A stretch of 24,394 bases of DNA from an uncultured Selenomonadaceae bacterium (GTDB taxonomy: Bacteria > Bacillota > Negativicutes > Selenomonadales > Selenomonadaceae): assembly GCA_905235425.1 (NCBI GenBank), contig CAJOKY010000024.1:1-24394 (forward strand), given 5' to 3'. The notes under the pieces are model-generated. The model searched no databases. It had not been told where the DNA came from and was given only the letters and a program-made list of their open reading frames with translations. A program made the translations under genes and the position numbers. This document shows, piece by piece, positions 1-6,234 of this stretch (its first letter is position 1; each line of letters begins with the position of its first letter).

Positions 1-306
1 GAATACGCTAAAAAATTGCAGGAAAAAGGCGCGCGCAACGTATTAATTTCAATGGCAGGCGACGGCGCTATTTTGCTGACGGAAGACGGCAAGGATTATT
101 TCTCACCTGCGCCTAAAGGTACGCTTGTAAACTCAATCGGCGCGGGCGATTCTATGGTTGCCGGCTTTATCGCAGGTTACGAAGAATCAAAAGGCGATTA
201 TGTTAAAGCCTTCCATATGGGACTGGCTACCGGCTCGGCATCGGCATTTTCTGAAAATCTTGCCACCCGTCCTGAAGTTGAAGCGCTTTTAAAGACGCTT
301 GAATAA
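1..306 (+). CDS. fruK: 1-phosphofructokinase FruK, C-terminal part
   Basis: The 5' end lies outside the window; the frame is open from base 1. The product would phosphorylate fructose-1-phosphate to fructose-1,6-bisphosphate in the cytoplasm, after import by the fructose PTS. The PfkB-family signature 2 is visible as NSIGAGDSMVAGFIAGY (about residues 45-61 of the visible part), where GAGD carries the catalytic Asp and anion hole. The upstream segment ISMAGDGAILL is also typical of the family. The tail after the signature has the usual length, so the 3' end is intact. Two PTS fructose genes follow on the same strand, which points to FruK rather than another PfkB sugar kinase. Family assignment is firm; substrate specificity is inferred from context. 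Confidence 0.88.
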   Translation, partial: EYAKKLQEKGARNVLISMAGDGAILLTEDGKDYFSPAPKGTLVNSIGAGDSMVAGFIAGYEESKGDYVKAFHMGLATGSASAFSENLATRPEVEALLKTLE

Positions 307-324
307 TCGGTAATTATTTTACGG

Positions 325-372
325 CGTGTGCAGTGCGTAGTGTGAATTACGCATTGCGCATTGCACATTGTT
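325..372 (+). repeat. heptamer repeat array folding into an 18-bp hairpin
   Basis: The stretch reads as successive 7-mers (GTGTGCA, GTGCGTA, GTGTGAA, TTACGCA, TTGCGCA, TTGCACA). Its two halves are complementary: 327-344 pairs with 350-367 through 18 consecutive pairs if G-U pairs are allowed, leaving a 5-nt loop. No T-tract follows, so it is not a classical terminator. It sits between fruK and the EIIA-EIIB gene, inside the presumed operon transcript. A role in mRNA processing or stability is inference. Confidence 0.65.
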
Positions 373-387
373 GAGGAAGTGATTACA

Positions 388-1266
388 GTGAAAATCATTA
401 ACTTTCTTTCAAAAAAATCCATAGCACTCGGCGTACACCCTTCAACAAAACTTGAAGCGATTGACATGCTGATAGATTTGCTTATGACGGCAGGCGCGAT
501 TAAAGACAGAGAAGCAGTGCGCCGTGACGTTTTGGCACGTGAAGCGCAAGGATCAACGGGACTTTCCGACGGTTTGGCAACGCCGCATGCTCAAGATGCC
601 GCCGTTAAAAAGGCGTTTATCTCATTGATAACCGTACCTGAAGGCGTCCATTTTGATTCTGTCGACGGTAAACCTGCGCGGCTTATAGTTTTAATGGCAG
701 CACCGATTAAAGCCGGTGATGCCGCAATGACTGAAATGGGTCGTCTTGCAGTAATTTTGATGGACGAAACTTTTCGCGAATCATTAATTGCCGCTAAGAC
801 GCCGGAAGAAGTCATTAAGATTATTGACGCGAAGGAGACTGAACGCAATAAATCGGAAGCGCCGGAAAATCAAATTGCGAACGGTGCGAAAATCATTGCA
901 GTTACCGCATGTCCTACCGGTATATCCTCTTCATTTATGGCGCGTGAGTCTTTGAAAAACTGCGCGGAGAAGTTAGGCGTAAATATTCGCGTTGAAGTCT
1001 ACGGCGCGGCAGGTGTTTACCATTCATTGACGGACGAAGAAATTCAAAATGCGGACGCCGTTATAATCGCGGCAAGTCGTAAAGTTCCGCTGTCACGTTT
1101 CGACGGCAAAAAGATGCTTGAAACTGCTGTAGGTACTGCCATTCGCAAGCCGGAGCAACTTTTTGAACGCCTTAAAGCAGGTCAAGCGCAGGTGTTTCAC
1201 GCTACAGAAGATGACGAACCTATCAGCACGAAAATTTTCAAAAAGATTAAAAGTATTTTCTCATAA
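388..1266 (+). CDS. fructose PTS EIIA-EIIB protein lacking EIIC
   Basis: This 292-residue protein holds two phosphotransfer domains and no membrane part. The EIIA domain (about 1-150) keeps the phospho-accepting His67 in GLATPHAQ. The EIIB domain (about 165-270) keeps Cys175 in the phosphocysteine loop, but that loop reads CPTGISSSFMA where fructose EIIB proteins normally have CPTGIAHTFMA, so the AHT segment is replaced by SSS. I chose GTG at 388 because GAGGAAGTG lies just upstream and EIIA homology begins there; an in-frame TTG at 361 lies inside the repeat hairpin. It resembles the first half of the downstream fruA product. It could pass phosphate to FruA's EIIC, serve another permease, or have a sensory role; the sequence does not decide. 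Confidence 0.85.
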   Translation: MKIINFLSKKSIALGVHPSTKLEAIDMLIDLLMTAGAIKDREAVRRDVLAREAQGSTGLSDGLATPHAQDAAVKKAFISLITVPEGVHFDSVDGKPARLIVLMAAPIKAGDAAMTEMGRLAVILMDETFRESLIAAKTPEEVIKIIDAKETERNKSEAPENQIANGAKIIAVTACPTGISSSFMARESLKNCAEKLGVNIRVEVYGAAGVYHSLTDEEIQNADAVIIAASRKVPLSRFDGKKMLETAVGTAIRKPEQLFERLKAGQAQVFHATEDDEPISTKIFKKIKSIFS

Positions 1267-1276
1267 ATAAATCGGC

Positions 1277-1540
1277 TTGGAAGGTAGCGCTATTGCTAGA
1301 ATTATTTGCGCGTTTATCTTGGCGTTAGCTGTCGTTACGACGACATATAGCTCGGCTTTCGCGGAAATCAAAAACTTTGTTATAGTAAACAACGCAGGAA
1401 TGTCTATTACGGCTATATATTGCACTGCCAGCCGACATGGCAAATGAGGTAGCAATCGACTCTCACATTTTGTACCGAGTGGCAATTCTTTAACATATAC
1501 TTTTGATGTCATCAAATATAGTTATTCTACAATTCCTTAA
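1277..1540 (+). pseudogene. small exported protein, disrupted by an in-frame TGA
   Basis: Reading from TTG 1277 gives a hydrophobic export signal ending near SSAFA, then EIKNFVIVNNAGMSITAIYC. This matches DFVLVNNTGSTIYNLYC of the gene at 2096. A TGA at 1445-1447 interrupts the frame, yet homology resumes in the same frame (FVPSGNSLTYTFD against TLAPGEYATIRFN) until TAA at 1538. The stop aligns with a Trp codon of the intact paralogue, so a TGG to TGA change fits. The C-terminal third found in both intact copies is missing, and no good ribosome site precedes the start. I read it as a decayed first member of a three-gene tandem family. Confidence 0.65.
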
Positions 1541-1624
1541 TTAACTATAACAAGATTTATTCAAAAAAATTTTCTGAGCTGATTTTAATAATGTTACAAA
1601 AATTTTAAAAAGGAGTGTTACACG

Positions 1625-1990
1625 ATGAAAAGCTTTAAAGTTATTTCAATGTTCGTATTGACGCTCCTCATTATATGCATGACAATTAACACAGTTTTTG
1701 CACGCGGAGAATTAACAATTCACAATCAAACCCGCTATGCTATCTCAAAAATTTACGTAGCTCCTTATGGGAGAAATTATTATTCGCACCGACAGAACAG
1801 TAACCAAATTCCCAGTGGCAAAGGATACATTTTGGGAAATATCCCTATCAGTAGCAGTAATAAATATTGGAACATTAAAATAGTCTTTTCAAACGGCAAA
1901 AGTTATGAATGGAAGAAAGAAAATCTTTATTCCCGCAATGAAATGACGCTTTACAGTAAAGGTTCGCGAATATCTGTTGAGTGGGATTGA
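1625..1990 (+). CDS. small exported protein, tandem family member
   Basis: A 121-residue protein with a clear N-terminal signal: Lys near the start, a hydrophobic stretch at about 8-22, and a likely cleavage site after VFA (about residue 26). The mature part begins RGELTIHNQTRYAISKIYVA and is rich in Tyr, Ser and Asn. It shares the layout of the next gene: a short strand with N-x-T, an I-x-x-x-Y-V/C turn, a P-S-G or A-P-G turn, then YWNIKIVFSNGKSYEWKKENL against YWDLRLVFDNGVDIYWENVDL. The ATG is preceded by AAAGGAGTG at good spacing. Function unknown. It lies between PTS genes on the same strand, but separate transcription is possible. I recall similar short proteins in this bacterial group carrying unreliable enzyme names, so I assign none. 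Confidence 0.8.
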   Translation: MKSFKVISMFVLTLLIICMTINTVFARGELTIHNQTRYAISKIYVAPYGRNYYSHRQNSNQIPSGKGYILGNIPISSSNKYWNIKIVFSNGKSYEWKKENLYSRNEMTLYSKGSRISVEWD

Positions 1991-2095
1991 CTTTTCTCTA
2001 CAAACTTCACAAAAATCAGGGAAAATTTCTCTTGATATATGCCGTGTAACGCGGCGAAAAGTTATTAACCCAAATCTTTAAAAGAGGTGTTTTCA

Positions 2096-2452
2096 ATGTT
2101 TAGGTATCTTCGTGTAATGGTCTTGGCGGCGGCAGTAATGCTGATTGCACAGGCACAGGCTTTCGCGGGAGCGCAGGATTTCGTACTTGTCAACAATACC
2201 GGATCGACGATTTACAATCTTTACTGCAGCTCTGCTAATTCCAACAACTGGGAAGAAGACCTTCTCGGCGATACAGGTACGCTTGCGCCGGGCGAATATG
2301 CCACGATCAGATTTAATTCCGGTGAAAACAGTCAATACTGGGATTTGCGCTTAGTATTCGATAACGGCGTAGATATTTACTGGGAAAATGTTGACCTTCT
2401 TTCAGTAAGTCAAATTACCGTAAACAGTGATGGAACGGCAAATTTTAAATAG
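2096..2452 (+). CDS. small exported protein, tandem family member
   Basis: A 118-residue protein with a signal peptide (hydrophobic core about 8-20, probable cleavage after AFA). The mature part starts GAQDFVLVNNTGSTIYNLYC, then has NNWEEDLLGDTGTLAPGEY and ends with paired Trp-containing strands (YWDLRLVF, IYWENVDL). This is a compact all-beta pattern. The start is ATG 2096, preceded by AAAGAGGTG; a GTG at 2087 lies inside that ribosome site and is unlikely to be used. Paralogues lie at 1277 (broken) and 1625. The family appears envelope-located because of the signal. No catalytic motif is seen and I cannot assign a function. Its place directly upstream of fruA is notable but does not prove a link to sugar uptake. 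Confidence 0.8.
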   Translation: MFRYLRVMVLAAAVMLIAQAQAFAGAQDFVLVNNTGSTIYNLYCSSANSNNWEEDLLGDTGTLAPGEYATIRFNSGENSQYWDLRLVFDNGVDIYWENVDLLSVSQITVNSDGTANFK

Positions 2453-2512
2453 TCTTTTAAACTTTTTGGAAAAATAACGTAAAAGTTTGTCTGAATAAAA
2501 TGTCTCTATCGG

Positions 2513-2544
2513 CGGCGGTTTGGATTTTAATATCTGAACCGCCG
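2513..2544 (+). terminator. hairpin after small exported protein gene
   Basis: CGGCGGTT at 2513-2520 pairs perfectly with AACCGCCG at 2537-2544 (8 bp, 16-nt loop). There is no T-run after it, so intrinsic termination would be weak. It may instead be a processing or attenuation hairpin between the exported protein gene and fruA. Confidence 0.4.
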
Positions 2545-2555
2545 TTATGGAATTA

Positions 2556-2652
2556 AGAATTAGTAAGTAGTAAGTAGTGAGTAGTGAGTTAGTGAGTAGT
2601 CTAAAAGCTAACCGCTAATCGCTAAAAGCTAATAGCTAATAGCTAACAACTA
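2556..2652 (+). repeat. heptamer repeat array upstream of fruA
   Basis: About 95 bp of degenerate 7-mers of two types: GTAGTAA/GTAGTGA-like units at about 2562-2600, then GCTAATA/GCTAACC/GCTAAAA-like units to about 2650. The same unit types recur at many junctions later in the window. This array fills most of the 311-bp gap between 2452 and fruA. The rest of the gap (2653-2745) shows nothing I can identify before the fruA ribosome site. Confidence 0.75.
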
Positions 2653-2763
2653 TCATCTAACCCCGCTTAACCCGGCAATTATGAACTAAGGAGAAACGCC
2701 ACATTATCCCAAATTCGTGAAAGCCGTTAAGAAATAAATTCTCTTATAAAGGATGTGAGGATA

Positions 2764-4692
2764 ATGAGAGTTACCGATTTGCTGAAAAATGCAAGCATCG
2801 ATCTCGGTGCAAAAGTCAAAGATAAGCCGGATGCAATATCGCATTTGGTTGATCTTATGGAAAAAGGCGGCAACCTCAAAAACAAGGCTCAATACTTAAA
2901 AGACGTACAGGCGCGTGAAGCGTCAGGTACAACGGGATTGGGCGACGGCATTGCGACACCGCACGCGAAGTCTTCCGGCGTTAAAGCACCGGGACTTGCC
3001 GCAATGACCATTCCCGAAGGTATTGATTTTCAGTCAATGGACGGTAACCCCGCGCGTTTATTCTTCGCAATAGCCGCGCCGGACGGCGGCAACGACGAAC
3101 ATTTAATGATTCTGTCGAAACTCGCCACAATGGTTATGGATCCTGACTTTAAAGAAGCACTGATTAAAGCCAAGACCAAAGAAGAATTTTTACAGATTAT
3201 TGACGACAAGGAAGACGGCAAATTCCAAGCGCCTGCTGACAGTGCAAACGCGGCACCTGTTGCCACTGCCGACCATATTCAAATCCTTGCCGTTACCGCG
3301 TGTCCTACCGGTATCGCGCATACCTTCATGGCGGCGGAAAGTTTGGAACAGCACGCCAAAAAACGCGGCATCTCAATTAAAGTTGAGACGAACGGTTCAG
3401 GCGGTGCTAAAAATGTTTTAACCTCAGACGAAATTGCAAAGGCTGACGGCATCATTGTTGCGGCGGATAAAAACGTTGCAATGGCGCGTTTTGACGGCAA
3501 ACACGTTGTCATTACGAAAGTTGCCGACGGTATTAACAAGGCTGATGAACTTATTGACCGCGCATTAAGCGGCTCTGCTCCGATTTATCACGCTAAAGCA
3601 GGCGACAGCGCAGGTGACGAAGGTGGCGGCGGCGGTACTGATGAAAGTATCGGACGCCAAGTCTACAAGCATTTGATGAACGGCGTTTCGCATATGTTGC
3701 CTTTCGTTATCGGCGGCGGTATTTTAATTGCTATTTCATTCTTAATTGACGGTTTTGCCGTTGACTTGAACGCCTTACCGGCAGACGAACGCAGCAAGTT
3801 CGGTAACATTACTCCTTTGGCGCATATCTTTAACTCAATAGGCGGCGCGTCATTCGGCTTTATGTTACCGGTATTGGCAGGATTTATTGCAATGTCCATT
3901 GCAGACCGTCCCGCGCTTGCGGCAGGTTTTGTAGGCGGCGCACTTTCCGGCGCTAACGGCTCCGGTTTCTTAGGCGCACTTTTGGCAGGTTTTATCGCAG
4001 GTTGGCTCTTAAACTTCTTGAAAAAATTCCTCAGCTTCCTGCCGCAGTCTTTGGAAGGTACAAAACCGATTCTGTTTTATCCGTTACTCGGTGTATTAAT
4101 CATTGGTCTTATTTGTAACTTTGTCATAGGTCCGCCGGTTTCGGCAGTCAACGCTTGGTTGCAAGATACTCTGGCGAATATGGATCCTTCGGCTAAAGTT
4201 TTGATGGGCGCAGTTGTCGCCGGTATGATGGCGGTTGATATGGGCGGTCCTTTGAATAAGGCGGCTTATGTTACCGGCGTCGGTCTTTTGGCTAGCGGCA
4301 ACTACTACGTCATGGCGGCTGTCATGGCAGGCGGCATGGTACCTCCTATTGCAATAGCTATCGCTACGATTTTCTTCAAGAGCAAATTTACTTTGAGTGA
4401 ACAAAAAACCGCTCCTACCAACTTCATTATGGGATTTTCGTTCATCACTGAAGGTGCTATTCCCTTCGCCGCAGGTGATCCGCTCCACGTTATTCCCGCC
4501 TGCGTCATCGGTTCAGCAATTACCGGCGCTATAACAATGTTCTTTGACTGCACGCTTATGGCTCCTCACGGCGGCATTTTCGTAGTTCCCACAATCGGCA
4601 ATCCTCTGGGCTACTTAATCGCCATTGCGGTTGGTTCAATTATCGGCGCTATTGTTCTCGGCTTTATCAGAAAACCGCGTCCTCAAGAGTAA
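2764..4692 (+). CDS. fruA: fructose PTS permease EIIABC (FruA)
   Basis: A complete 642-residue fructose transporter of domain order EIIA-EIIB-EIIC. It imports fructose across the inner membrane while phosphorylating it to fructose-1-phosphate, the FruK substrate. EIIA (1-145) has phospho-His67 in ATPHAK. EIIB (about 172-275) has Cys180 in the canonical loop CPTGIAHTFMAAESL. After a Gly/Asp-rich linker (about 285-297), EIIC (about 305-640) has many hydrophobic segments and ends RKPRPQE in the cytoplasm. The start is ATG 2764, preceded by AAAGGATGTGAGG; the in-frame GTG at 2755 lies inside that site. The gene closes the fruK, EIIA-EIIB, fruA set. The EIIA-EIIB half resembles the 388-1266 product, so one probably arose by duplication of the other. 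Confidence 0.95.
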   Translation: MRVTDLLKNASIDLGAKVKDKPDAISHLVDLMEKGGNLKNKAQYLKDVQAREASGTTGLGDGIATPHAKSSGVKAPGLAAMTIPEGIDFQSMDGNPARLFFAIAAPDGGNDEHLMILSKLATMVMDPDFKEALIKAKTKEEFLQIIDDKEDGKFQAPADSANAAPVATADHIQILAVTACPTGIAHTFMAAESLEQHAKKRGISIKVETNGSGGAKNVLTSDEIAKADGIIVAADKNVAMARFDGKHVVITKVADGINKADELIDRALSGSAPIYHAKAGDSAGDEGGGGGTDESIGRQVYKHLMNGVSHMLPFVIGGGILIAISFLIDGFAVDLNALPADERSKFGNITPLAHIFNSIGGASFGFMLPVLAGFIAMSIADRPALAAGFVGGALSGANGSGFLGALLAGFIAGWLLNFLKKFLSFLPQSLEGTKPILFYPLLGVLIIGLICNFVIGPPVSAVNAWLQDTLANMDPSAKVLMGAVVAGMMAVDMGGPLNKAAYVTGVGLLASGNYYVMAAVMAGGMVPPIAIAIATIFFKSKFTLSEQKTAPTNFIMGFSFITEGAIPFAAGDPLHVIPACVIGSAITGAITMFFDCTLMAPHGGIFVVPTIGNPLGYLIAIAVGSIIGAIVLGFIRKPRPQE

Positions 4693-4763
4693 TTCAAAAT
4701 TTTTAAATTGACTTTTTCGGAAGTGTAATCGCCACAGTTACTTTTTCGTCGTAATAAAAAAAG

Positions 4764-4794
4764 ACCGCGTACAAATTACGATACGCGGTTTTTT
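4764..4794. terminator. bidirectional intrinsic terminator
   Basis: ACCGCGTA (4764-4771) pairs with TACGCGGT (4782-4789), followed by TTTTTT on the plus strand and preceded by a run of A that becomes a T-tract on the minus strand. It lies between convergent fruA and the PIN-like gene, so it can end transcription from both sides. Confidence 0.85.
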
Positions 4795-4811
4795 AGTGGA
4801 TTAATTTATAT

Positions 4812-5456
4812 TCAAACTTTGATAAATTGTTTTATGGCGCGATAAATTTCGCCGCCTTTTTGCGAACTAAATTTTTTGCACAAATAATTATTTATTTCTG
4901 TTTTGGTTTTCAAATTATTTATGTTTCTGACAATTTCTGATACGTCGTTCATTTTCAAAACTTTGATGAGCGTCTTTTCCAATTCACCGACCGGCTTTGT
5001 CGCAGAATTCGGCTTAGTCGGCGTCGTTGATGCAGTAGAAGTATCTTTAGGCGCAGGATTAGGCGCGGCAGGTGTCACGACTTTTTTTGACAAGTTGCTT
5101 ACAATTTTCACATCTGCACCGAATTTTTTTAAATACTCCGGCAAGACAGAATAGCCTTTGTCATTCGACACGATATAGTAAAAATTTTTTTCATCATCTT
5201 CGGAAGTCAATGTGTCGTTTACTAAAAAGCCTAAATATGTACAAAGTTGGAAGTCCAACGCATTTTTTTCTTTCACGGCAACTTTTTGAAATTGGAAATT
5301 TGCCTTTGATTCAGTAATTCTTCTGTGCAGACCGAACGTCAGCGTTTCGGCATTTTCGCTGTAAAAAACAATGACGTAGTCGCTTTCAGTTAAATTTGAA
5401 ACGCCGTCAAATCCCGCAACATTTACATTTTCGTAGTCTATCAAAAAATAATTCAT
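4812..5456 (-). CDS. PIN-like (NYN/PIN-type) domain protein
   Basis: A 214-residue protein whose first ~120 residues fit the PIN-like nuclease fold: an N-terminal strand with Asp7 and Glu9 (FLIDYENV), Asp68 in the helix NALDFQL, and Asp99 in VSNDKGY. These three acidic positions are the usual metal-binding set in PIN/NYN RNases, so RNA cleavage is a reasonable family-level inference. A Pro/Thr/Ser-rich linker (about 125-155) leads to a charged helical domain (160-214) that may bind RNA or a partner. ATG 5456 directly abuts the stop codon (TAA-ATG) of the decayed small ORF upstream, suggesting the two were once translationally coupled; GGAG is about 14 nt away, so ribosome binding looks weak. 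No recognisable antitoxin partner is present. Confidence 0.75.
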   Translation of the reverse strand: MNYFLIDYENVNVAGFDGVSNLTESDYVIVFYSENAETLTFGLHRRITESKANFQFQKVAVKEKNALDFQLCTYLGFLVNDTLTSEDDEKNFYYIVSNDKGYSVLPEYLKKFGADVKIVSNLSKKVVTPAAPNPAPKDTSTASTTPTKPNSATKPVGELEKTLIKVLKMNDVSEIVRNINNLKTKTEINNYLCKKFSSQKGGEIYRAIKQFIKV

Positions 5457-5648
5457 TTAAATTTTTTTACTCCGACAAATTAACTGATCGGCATTATATT
5501 TCGTACAGCATCCATCCACTTCTCCGGCAGCATTAAGCACACCGCGATAAAGATTTGACAAGCCGGAATATATGGGATATTCGCTTTTTTCCAATATCTG
5601 ACCGAGAATAGAATTAACATCTTCTTTTTTTTAGTTGACTTGTGACAT
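5457..5648 (-). pseudogene. small gene with in-frame TAA at codon 6
   Basis: An ATG at 5648 has a good ribosome site (GGAG, 9-nt spacer). The frame reads MSQVN, then TAA (5633-5631), then stays open in the same frame for 57 codons: KKEDVNSILGQILEKSEYPI and on to a Cys-Cys pair and RSKKI, stopping at 5457 exactly one base before the PIN-like start. A 63-codon ORF with one early stop, well placed for coupling, looks like a recently inactivated small gene. It could instead be a five-residue leader peptide with chance open sequence after it. The TAA begins an eight-A run, but no indel is needed because the frame is unchanged. Product unrecognised. Confidence 0.4.
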
Positions 5649-5739
5649 AACCACAAACTCCTATATCTATTTTCTAAGCGGCAGGAAAAAATTTTCCGGC
5701 GCAGAAATTTTCTAAAAATACTGCAAGGAGGCGGTTTAA

Positions 5740-6027
5740 ATGTTAATGGTTCGTAACGTAAATGATTATCTCAATGGAATGTTGGGCGTACCGCTTGACA
5801 GCAAGTCGGGAACTAAAAAAATTCGTGACGCCGGAATTGACACTAACAGCAAGGCTTATCAAGTTGTTATTTCATCTATGAAAAATTCTGCAGGAAATGG
5901 AATTGCGTACACTAATCCGCAGGCGATAAAAAATCGTATGGCAAGTTATGAAGCGAATGGAAATTGGATTAATCCTGCCGTAAAACTTGGTGCAAAACTT
6001 AATGGTAAAGTTTTTGAACAGTGGTAA
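5740..6027 (+). CDS. small protein of unknown function
   Basis: A 95-residue protein starting at ATG 5740 after a textbook AAGGAGG at 8-nt spacing; a second ATG two codons on is possible. It has no signal peptide or membrane segment. It begins MLMVRNVNDYLNGMLGVPLD, contains several Asn/Gly/Ser-rich turns and ends KVFEQW. I do not recognise a family. It converges on the copper ATPase gene with only three bases between the two ends and no room for an intergenic terminator. The strong ribosome site and normal composition support a real gene. The upstream 5649-5739 holds only weak promoter-like matches. Confidence 0.65.
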   Translation: MLMVRNVNDYLNGMLGVPLDSKSGTKKIRDAGIDTNSKAYQVVISSMKNSAGNGIAYTNPQAIKNRMASYEANGNWINPAVKLGAKLNGKVFEQW

Positions 6028-6030
6028 ATA

Positions 6031-6234
6031 TTACGCGACGAGTTCGTAACCTGCGTCGTCAATCACCTTTTTAAAATCTGCGGTTGAAATTTCTTTATCG
6101 GAAGTGACGACCGCATTTTTATTTTCCAAGCTTACCTCAACGTCCGTGACGCCGTCCATTTTCGCCAATGCGTCGTGTACGTGTTTTTGGCAGTGTTTAC
6201 ACATCATACCTTCGATTTTCAAAGTGGTTTTCAT
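6031..6234 (-). CDS. possible internally initiated CopZ-like copper chaperone
   Basis: Inside the copA frame, ATG 6234 is preceded by a strong ribosome site GAGGAGG (6252-6246) with an 11-nt spacer. Translation from it would give a free 67-residue heavy-metal-associated domain starting MKTTLKIEGMMCKHC, just the size of a CopZ chaperone. This may be the relic of a separate copZ gene fused to copA by loss of its stop, or a working second start yielding both products. Bacterial copA can give a separate copper-chaperone product by other means (frameshifting in E. coli), so dual output has precedent. Use of the start is not shown by sequence alone. Confidence 0.45.
   Translation of the reverse strand: MKTTLKIEGMMCKHCQKHVHDALAKMDGVTDVEVSLENKNAVVTSDKEISTADFKKVIDDAGYELVA

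Noticed and set aside
1445..1447. TGA as selenocysteine or recoded Trp
   Set aside because: No selenocysteine hairpin is evident, TGA is a normal stop in other genes here (1990, 12686, 19545), and the C-terminus is lost too, so decay is simpler.
1503..1515. TTGATGTCATCAA palindrome as an operator
   Set aside because: It lies within the decayed coding sequence, is single-copy and has no promoter next to it; chance is sufficient.
4096..4553. Minus-strand frames opposite the fruA membrane domain
   Set aside because: They are shadows of fruA with no initiation signals or family resemblance.
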